Shown: positions 22,506-27,595 of the stretch, piece after piece | How positions within the stretch are numbered: position 1 is the stretch's first letter | How the letters are laid out: each line of letters begins with the position of its first letter | Origin: Actinomycetota bacterium | GTDB lineage: Bacteria; Actinomycetota; Acidimicrobiia; Acidimicrobiales; JAMCPL01 | Reading direction: 5' to 3' | Length of the DNA stretch: 27,595 nucleotides | Assembly (NCBI GenBank): GCA_023379725.1 | Contig: JAMCPC010000082.1 | Span: 1 to 27,595 of the forward strand | Translations under genes and position numbers: made by a program | The notes under the pieces: generated by a model | Seen by the model: only the letters and a program-made list of their open reading frames with translations | Told to the model about the DNA's origin: nothing | The model's database searches: none

Positions 22506-23444
22506 TTGGCCAAAGAGCGCATAGACAAGGATGATGAAGATCTTGTAAGGTTGTATCTCACTGACATAGGTCAGTATATGCTGCTGAGCAAGGACGATGA
22601 GGTACAGCTCGCTCAGGTCATGGAGGTGGGCAGGGAGGCGCAGAGCGAACTCGAATCAGGAGCTAAAAACCTTACACCTTCGCGTAAAAGAGAGCTAAAG
22701 CGCATGGTACGTCAGGGCGAAGAGGCACAGCAGGCATTCGTCAAGTCCAATCTACGCTTGGTGGTATCAATCGCAAAGAAGTACCAGGCGTCAGGACTAC
22801 CACTACTCGACCTGATACAGGAAGGGAACTTAGGGCTGATGCATGCAGTCGAAAAGTTCGACTGGAGAAAGGGATTCAAATTCTCTACTTACGCGACATG
22901 GTGGATTCGTCAGGCCATCACCAGAGGCATAGCAAACACTGGTAGAACCATTAGGCTCCCCGTACACGCCGGTGACACACTTACCCGTGTACAAAAAGCA
23001 CAGGCCAGACTCGAACTGAAATTGGGTAGGCCTGCCACACTGGATGAATTGGGGATTGAAGTAGAGTTGGCAGGGGACAAGCTGGTGGAAGCTCTCAGGT
23101 TCAGGTCTGAACCGCTCTCTCTGTCTGATCCATTGCGCGAGGATGGAGATGCGGAATTGGGGGACGTGGTAGAAGACCGATCCGCGGAATCACCCTTCGA
23201 AGTTGCCGCGGTAGCGTTGCTTCCCGAAGAGATAGACAAGCTCTTATCACCGCTGGACGAACGAGAACGTGAAATATTGAAGCTGAGGTTTGGCCTTGAT
23301 CGCGGGGAATCACGAACTCTTGAAGAAGTGGGTGAATATTTCAATCTGACCAGGGAACGTATTCGTCAGATAGAAGCCAGAGCAATGTCAAAGCTTCGCC
23401 ATCCGTCTTCGGATACCGGAGCAAGGGATTTGCTTACAGTCTGA
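22506..23444 (+). CDS. RNA polymerase sigma factor, sigma-70 group 1/2 type
   Basis: 312 residues containing regions 1.2 to 4.2 and no region 1.1. Region 1.2 is VRLYLTDIGQYMLLSKDDEV. Region 2 runs from NLRLVVSIAKKY (82) through LDLIQEGNLGLMHAVEKFDW and FSTYATWWIRQAITR. Region 3 follows from RLPVHAGD. Region 4.2 is TLEEVGEYFNLTRERIRQIE. The LPVHAGDTL sequence differs from the IPVHMVE of typical SigA/RpoD, which together with the short N-terminus suggests a group 2 (SigB-like) factor, though a primary role is not excluded. The start is TTG with AAAGGA 8 nt upstream. Confidence 0.93.
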   Translation: MAKERIDKDDEDLVRLYLTDIGQYMLLSKDDEVQLAQVMEVGREAQSELESGAKNLTPSRKRELKRMVRQGEEAQQAFVKSNLRLVVSIAKKYQASGLPLLDLIQEGNLGLMHAVEKFDWRKGFKFSTYATWWIRQAITRGIANTGRTIRLPVHAGDTLTRVQKAQARLELKLGRPATLDELGIEVELAGDKLVEALRFRSEPLSLSDPLREDGDAELGDVVEDRSAESPFEVAAVALLPEEIDKLLSPLDEREREILKLRFGLDRGESRTLEEVGEYFNLTRERIRQIEARAMSKLRHPSSDTGARDLLTV

Positions 23445-23635
23445 TTCCATTGCTTATTCACGCTCAGGTCCAAAGAAACATATCACCTCCTGCTGCCCAC
23501 TATCAGATATAGTGTGACACGATCTGATGAGTGGCAACCCTCATACATCACCGACGGGGGTTCGGCTCCTTGAAGGTCAACGATACCAATCAGCTGGCGA
23601 GAATCCAGGCTCATTCGTGATAGCCCAACTCGGGC
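23445..23635. other. Spacer after the sigma gene with an imperfect dyad
   Basis: An imperfect inverted repeat, ATCAGAT (23502-23508) and ATCTGAT (23522-23528) with GTGTGACAC between, has no T-run. ATCACCTCCT (23481-23490) equals the 3' end of 16S rRNA. On the minus strand that is a strong Shine-Dalgarno sequence, but it is followed only by a 5-codon ORF. No gene is supported on the plus strand here. Confidence 0.4.
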
Positions 23636-23663
23636 TTGACCGACTCCAAAATGGTGCTATGAT
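23636..23663 (+). promoter_or_regulatory. Strong promoter for a leaderless small gene
   Basis: TTGACC (23636-23641), 16 nt, TATGAT (23658-23663). The expected transcription start, 7 nt past the -10 box, falls on the A of the ATG at 23671. No ribosome binding site lies in the short gap. Confidence 0.65.
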
Positions 23664-23670
23664 CGTCGAT

Positions 23671-23745
23671 ATGAAGAAACTTTTATTTTTACTCATAGTA
23701 GCAGGATTGGGTGCAGTTATAGCCAAAAGGCTATTGGACGCCTAA
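23671..23745 (+). CDS. 24-residue single-pass membrane peptide, probably leaderless
   Basis: MKKLLFLLIVAGLGAVIAKR followed by LLDA: two Lys, a hydrophobic helix of about 15 residues, then a basic end. The topology suggests a tail inserted in the membrane. The in-frame ORF extends up to 23527, but those 48 codons have no protein character and contain the promoter. Leaderless mRNAs are common in actinobacteria. Small proteins of this style are widespread there, but I do not know a function. It is convergent with the HAD phosphatase gene. Confidence 0.55.
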   Translation: MKKLLFLLIVAGLGAVIAKRLLDA

Positions 23746-23776
23746 TCACTAGCCTGACAGTTCAGAGTATTCAGTG

Positions 23777-23828
23777 AACCTGCTGCAGAGCAGGGTTACC
23801 AGTTGTTGGCCAGCAGTGCCTACTGGCC
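23777..23828. other. Two adjacent hairpins between convergent genes
   Basis: CCTGCT-GCAG-AGCAGG (core of 23777-23797) and GGCCAG...CTGGCC (23808-23828) lie between the small membrane peptide gene and the HAD gene. Neither has a clear T-run, so a terminator role is only possible. Confidence 0.3.
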
Positions 23829-23900
23829 TGGGTTCTTACGCGGCCCTCCCAACGTAACGGTTAAGTGAACTATTTAGCTGCCGAGCTACTCAACTACTCG

Positions 23901-24719
23901 TCAGCTGGCAGGGCGTAACCTCATAGGGTGTCGCCGAGGACCGTGCCTCCACACATATACCGCGGCTCCAGTTGCTGCTGCAAGCGCCACCCCAGTAAAC
24001 GCCACTGCCTGAATACCTGAAGGGACAGGCATTCTGTCACGCAATCTGACCGGGCTGGAAAAGTGTAATATATCCCATCCCCTCTCGGCTGCCGTCCTCG
24101 CCAACTCACGATCGGGGTTCACAGCGTATGGATGACCAACTGCTTCAAGCATGGGAAGATCAGTGATTGAATCGCTATAGGCATACGATTCACTCAAATC
24201 TATCTTTTTGGCAGTAGCCAGAGACTTGATAGCATCGACCTTGGCGGTGCCATACACATACAGCTCCAGTTCTCCGGTATACCTACCCTCTTCGTCGACC
24301 ACTGCCTTGCTGGCAATAGCGCCATCGACACCCAAATACTCGGAGAGGGGAACTACGATCTCTTCCGGAGAGGCAGACACTATATACACCAAGTGCCCCT
24401 CTGACCTATGACGCTCTATGAGATCAAGGGCTTCTGCAAATATTATCGGCTCTATGACATCACCAAGAGTCTCTCTCACCAATCTGGCCACCTCTCGCCT
24501 ATCGGCTCCCTTCGCAGTTGCGAGTGCCCTCTCCCTGATCTTTACCATCCGCTCTTCCCCCGCACCATAGTGAAGGTATATAAGTTGCATGGCCAATGCA
24601 CGTACGAGGGTTCGTGTAGACAAAAGGCCCTCTCGCAACAGTGGACGCCCATATGCGACCATCGAAGCGCGAGCGATAATAGTCTTGTCCAGGTCAAAGA
24701 ATGCGGCCTTCATATACAC
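23901..24719 (-). CDS. HAD-IB family phosphatase with C-terminal membrane helix
   Basis: SerB-like haloacid dehalogenase hydrolase of 272 residues. Motif I is FFDLDKT with the nucleophile D9 and acid D11. Motif II is IVSASPEEI. The lysine of motif III lies in VYGTAKVDAI. Motif IV is AYSDSITDLPMLE. After the catalytic domain, PVPSGIQAVAFTGVALAAA forms a likely single membrane helix, followed by a basic tail. The substrate is unknown; relatives act on phosphoserine or lipid phosphates. The start is GTG 24719 or ATG 24713 (MKAAFFDLDKT). TATAGT lies just upstream. Confidence 0.92.
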   Translation of the reverse strand: MYMKAAFFDLDKTIIARASMVAYGRPLLREGLLSTRTLVRALAMQLIYLHYGAGEERMVKIRERALATAKGADRREVARLVRETLGDVIEPIIFAEALDLIERHRSEGHLVYIVSASPEEIVVPLSEYLGVDGAIASKAVVDEEGRYTGELELYVYGTAKVDAIKSLATAKKIDLSESYAYSDSITDLPMLEAVGHPYAVNPDRELARTAAERGWDILHFSSPVRLRDRMPVPSGIQAVAFTGVALAAATGAAVYVWRHGPRRHPMRLRPAS

Positions 24720-24814
24720 TATAGTAGTGGAAAAAGTTCCTTATCTGGGTGATGCCCTAAAAGTTGTCCTTTTTGACTTCGCCCCCATGACTTGTCAGCC
24801 TCCTTTTTGCATTA

Positions 24815-25024
24815 CTATAACGAACTCAGATCCCTATCGAGTAATCGGGCTATCCAGTAATCGGGGCACACTTCACACCAGCGCTCGTAAATAAGCTTTT
24901 CCATTATGCTCGCACCATGCTCATATAATATAGTTGCCACCTCCGATGAGCTGATCCGGCTGGTAGATGCCACATTAGGAAAAAAGATAATGCCCCTGGT
25001 CAGATAGTATGATATAGTGGCCAT
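24815..25024 (-). CDS. Candidate small CxxC protein
   Basis: A 69-codon ORF whose last 29 codons, from ATG 24904, read MEKLIYERWCEVCPDYWIAR and then end in an acidic helix. The WCEVC pair and aromatic pattern look like a real small domain (possible metal site). The N-terminal 40 residues from ATG 25024 are less convincing, and start signals are weak for both. I do not recognise the family. Confidence 0.3.
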   Translation of the reverse strand: MATISYYLTRGIIFFPNVASTSRISSSEVATILYEHGASIMEKLIYERWCEVCPDYWIARLLDRDLSSL

Positions 25025-25229
25025 CCGTGAGGAATTCCCATGGACGCTGTCAAATCAGTCTATAATGTCAGAAAAGTCTTGCTTTCTGATGCAAAGTGGG
25101 GCTATATTGCGTTATTGCGCTTGTGAATACCGCGCTAACGGCATTTGTGCAGAATTGTTTGGCCTGATTAGTTGGAGCACCGCCTCAGGTACTGTTACGC
25201 TACAGCTTACAGGTCTTGATATACATAAA

Positions 25230-25247
25230 AAGGAGAAAATGATATAA
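25230..25247 (+). promoter_or_regulatory. hppA ribosome binding site and two-codon ORF
   Basis: AAGGAG (25230-25235) is followed by ATG-ATA-TAA (25239-25247), which abuts the hppA GTG at 25248. The spacing is 3 nt to the ATG and 12 nt to the GTG. Terminating ribosomes on the mini-ORF could restart at the GTG. Confidence 0.5.
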
Positions 25248-27566
25248 GTGAGTACCATACTGGCAACTCAGGGTAATTACCAGAGCTTTACTATGAATTC
25301 TGCCGACCGTGCATGGTTGATCTTCTCCCTTGTCACTGCGGTTATAGCTTTGGCAGTCGGCTTATGGCTCATGAAGGGCGTACTGAAAAATGACCAGGGA
25401 ACGCAGAAAATGCGAGATATCGCCCAGGCCATACAAGAGGGCGCAGTGGCCTTTTTGAAGAGGCAGTTCAAGACTATTCTAATAATAGTCGTACCGCTGG
25501 CAATTCTTATATTTTTCACAGCAACGAAAGTAGTGAAACCCGACCATGTCGTGGCTCTCAGCTTTGCAGACGTGGGAGGCTACAGGGTACTGGCGTTCCT
25601 GTTTGGTGCCGCCTGCTCGGGATTGACCGGTTTCGTGGGAATGTCGTTGGCAGTGCGAGGCAACGTAAGGACCGCTGCGGCAGCAAGGTCTGGAACCCTG
25701 CCCGGTGCATTGAAGGTGGCCTTCCGTACCGGCGGCATCACAGGAATGTTCTGCGTAGGATTGGGACTGCTCGGCGCAGCGACCATAGTGTTCATCTTCC
25801 AGAATATGGCTACTGCGGTACTGATCGGTTTTGGCTTCGGTGCTTCGTTGCTGGCTCTGTTCATGAGGGTAGGCGGGGGGATATTCACCAAAGCTGCTGA
25901 CGTAGGCGCTGATCTCGTCGGTAAGATAGAAGCCGGTATCCCAGAGGATGACCCCAGAAATGCAGCAACCATAGCAGACAACGTGGGAGACAACGTGGGA
26001 GACTGTGCAGGAATGGCAGCCGACCTGTTCGAATCTTTTGAAATAATGATCATAGCGTCACTGATCCTGAGCATCACCGCATTCCATTCCATCGGCGTAA
26101 AGAACGCTGCTCCTGCCCTGATCTTTCCGTTGATCGTTCCTGCCATCGGCATACTGTCATCCGCTATAGGCATCTTTTCGGTAAGAGCAGGGTCCAAAGA
26201 CAAGACGGCCATGGCACCGATAAACAGAGGATTCAGGCTTGCAGGTCTGCTTACAGTGATAGGAGCGTTGCTTGTCGCTCATTTCTATGTACACAACTGG
26301 TTGGTGTTCTGGGCAGTGTTCACAGGAGTGATCCTGGTGCAGGTGGCCAGCTTGATTACAGAGCACTTTACTTCCACCGAAAAATCACCGGTTAGAGAAA
26401 TTGCAGATTCCACTCTGACAGGACCGGCCACTACTATATTGTCAGGTATAAGCTCAGGGCTCGAATCATCGGTATGGGCCATCATAGCGATTGCCGTGGC
26501 CATTGCCGTAGCAGTCCTTCTTGGCCACGGGAACGTGAGTCTGATCCTCTACCTGGTCTCGCTGGTCGGTATCGGGATGCTCTCCACCACTGGCATGGTG
26601 GTATCCGAGGACAGCTTTGGCCCGGTAGCCGACAATGCTGCAGGCATCGCTGAGATGGCCGGAGAATTCGGTGGCGAAGCTGAATCAATCATGGTGAACC
26701 TTGATGCGGTAGGCAATACCACCAAGGCAATTACAAAGGGTGTAGCTATAGGGTCAGCGGTTATAGCTGCTGTTGCTCTGTTTGCCTCATTCGTAGAGAC
26801 GATTCACTCGGAAGGTGCCCACCTGTCGACCATTGTAAACATAGCCAACCCTACTATCTTCATCGGACTGCTTGTCGGAGGTTCCATAGCGTTCATGTTC
26901 TCGTCACTGACCATAAGGGCAGTGGGGAGATCAGCCGGAACGGTAGTACAGGAAGTCCGCCGCCAATTCAGGGAGCACCCGGGCATCATGGACGGTAGCG
27001 AGAAGCCTGAGTACGGTCGAGTAATCGGCATTTGCACCGCAGGTGCCCAAAGAGAGCTTGCCACTCCGGCACTACTTGCCATCCTGGCACCGGTCATAAT
27101 TGGTTTCGGGATTGGCTACTTGGCACTTGGTGCATTCGTGGCGGCCGTCATCCTCACTGGCCAGCTAATGGCAAACTTTCTGTCCAACTCGGGTGGAGCT
27201 TGGGATAATGCCAAGAAATATGTAGAAGACGGCCATCTCGGCGGTAAGGGTTCAGAGGCACATAAGGCGGCAGTCATAGGAGACACCGTAGGTGACCCCT
27301 TTAAGGACACCGCAGGTCCGGCGATGAACCCGATGGTAAAGGTAATCAATCTTGTATCCTTGCTGATCCTGCCAGCAGTAATTACAACAATGCACAACGA
27401 TGCGGCAAGGTATTCCATTGCAGGTGTGGCTCTGGTGATTTTGCTGGTAGCTATAGCTATATCCAAGCGAAAGGTCGACAGTATGGGTGCTTACCCGGAT
27501 AATTCATCCAACTCCGGTGGCTCCAACGATGAAACGGCGGACGTTGTTGCAGCTGTTGCCGAATGA
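25248..27566 (+). CDS. hppA: Membrane-bound proton-translocating pyrophosphatase, K+-independent
   Basis: Couples pyrophosphate hydrolysis to proton pumping. The 772 residues form about 16 membrane helices. The substrate site is DVGADLVGKIEAGIPEDDPR from 218, followed by NVGDNVGDCAGMAADLFES; the C-terminal GDTVGDPFKDTAGPAMN block is also intact. The K+-dependence signature reads GNTTKAITKG with Lys at 493 and Thr at 496, which in this family marks the K+-independent class. The C-terminal 25 residues are Ser/Asn-rich. GTG at 25248 is used; an ATG at 25293 (MNSADRAW) is possible. The enzyme would use PPi from, among others, aminoacyl-tRNA synthesis to support the proton gradient used by ATP synthase. 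Confidence 0.96.
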   Translation: MSTILATQGNYQSFTMNSADRAWLIFSLVTAVIALAVGLWLMKGVLKNDQGTQKMRDIAQAIQEGAVAFLKRQFKTILIIVVPLAILIFFTATKVVKPDHVVALSFADVGGYRVLAFLFGAACSGLTGFVGMSLAVRGNVRTAAAARSGTLPGALKVAFRTGGITGMFCVGLGLLGAATIVFIFQNMATAVLIGFGFGASLLALFMRVGGGIFTKAADVGADLVGKIEAGIPEDDPRNAATIADNVGDNVGDCAGMAADLFESFEIMIIASLILSITAFHSIGVKNAAPALIFPLIVPAIGILSSAIGIFSVRAGSKDKTAMAPINRGFRLAGLLTVIGALLVAHFYVHNWLVFWAVFTGVILVQVASLITEHFTSTEKSPVREIADSTLTGPATTILSGISSGLESSVWAIIAIAVAIAVAVLLGHGNVSLILYLVSLVGIGMLSTTGMVVSEDSFGPVADNAAGIAEMAGEFGGEAESIMVNLDAVGNTTKAITKGVAIGSAVIAAVALFASFVETIHSEGAHLSTIVNIANPTIFIGLLVGGSIAFMFSSLTIRAVGRSAGTVVQEVRRQFREHPGIMDGSEKPEYGRVIGICTAGAQRELATPALLAILAPVIIGFGIGYLALGAFVAAVILTGQLMANFLSNSGGAWDNAKKYVEDGHLGGKGSEAHKAAVIGDTVGDPFKDTAGPAMNPMVKVINLVSLLILPAVITTMHNDAARYSIAGVALVILLVAIAISKRKVDSMGAYPDNSSNSGGSNDETADVVAAVAE

Positions 27567-27595
27567 ACCATTCCGCGGACGGATATACGCCAGTC

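Larger units (their letters stand above)
24720..25247. other. 528-bp region between HAD gene and hppA
   Basis: No firm gene. On the minus strand it holds the candidate CxxC ORF. On the plus strand it holds a 28-codon ORF at 25040-25126 (MDAVKSVYNVRKVLLSDAKW...) with GAGGAA before it, a TATAAT at 25061-25066 without a clear -35, a hairpin TCAGAAA/TTTCTGA (25068-25089) and the hppA leader. Confidence 0.4.

Noticed and set aside
23527..23670. N-terminal extension giving a 72-residue protein
   Set aside because: The 48 extra codons lack protein character and contain the TTGACC/TATGAT promoter of the 24-residue peptide.
25017..25247. 76-codon plus-strand ORF ending at the hppA start
   Set aside because: No ribosome binding site at its GTG and no recognisable sequence; the region reads better as an hppA leader.
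25580..26212. 210-codon minus-strand ORF
   Set aside because: Antisense shadow of hppA with biased composition and no domain.

Overview
The window is a bacterial chromosome segment of roughly balanced base composition, most likely from an actinobacterium of the Acidimicrobiia type. This is an inference from gene content: a class II fructose-bisphosphatase (GlpX), the archaeal-like ValS type that opens TPPPTVSGSLHLGH, an ECF sigma factor paired with an anti-sigma-like protein carrying the DAPPG motif, a delta ATP-synthase subunit with a duplicated N-terminal domain, and small proteins of actinobacterial style. It looks like core chromosome; I see no insertion sequence, integrase, prophage or CRISPR array.

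Layout. 1-816: 3' part of a DUF4388-like gene with a probable frame break near its end. 803-4917: divergent cysS (-) and valS (+). 4988-5983: glpX (+), ending at a bidirectional terminator shared with the convergent sigma/anti-sigma pair (6160-7843, -). 8002-14505: ATP synthase genes on the minus strand in the order atpE-F-H-A-G-D-C, with no atpB and with unusual gaps, one of which is exactly filled by an unannotated 51-codon ORF. 14626-18138: ilvB-ilvN-ilvC on the minus strand, preceded by a ribosome-mediated attenuator with a 15-residue leader peptide (MKKSSARILVVVLTT) and a Rho-independent terminator. 18402-20542 (+): orphan receiver domain, CorC/HlyC-type CBS protein without a normal start codon, small Cys-rich protein and GNAT acetyltransferase. 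20539-21765 (-): larC. 21980-22063: tRNA-Ser(UGA). 22506-23444 (+): primary-like sigma factor; then a 24-residue membrane peptide gene that looks leaderless. 23901-24719 (-): HAD-IB phosphatase. 25248-27566 (+): K+-independent H+-pyrophosphatase.

How it works together. The segment joins proton-coupled energy metabolism (F1Fo ATP synthase, membrane pyrophosphatase), branched-chain amino acid synthesis under attenuation control, and the synthetases for Val and Cys. Valine supply (ilvBNC) and valine charging (valS) are therefore both in the window. A recurring theme is recent in-frame tandem duplication inside low-complexity linkers of otherwise conserved proteins (DUF4388-like, anti-sigma, IlvB, GNAT, the atpG-atpD small ORF).

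I see no obvious new defence or biosynthetic system. The best second-look items are the ilvB leader, the small ORF between atpG and atpD, the absence of atpB, the short epsilon subunit, the leaderless micropeptide gene, and the two genes whose reading frames do not begin or end where homology suggests.
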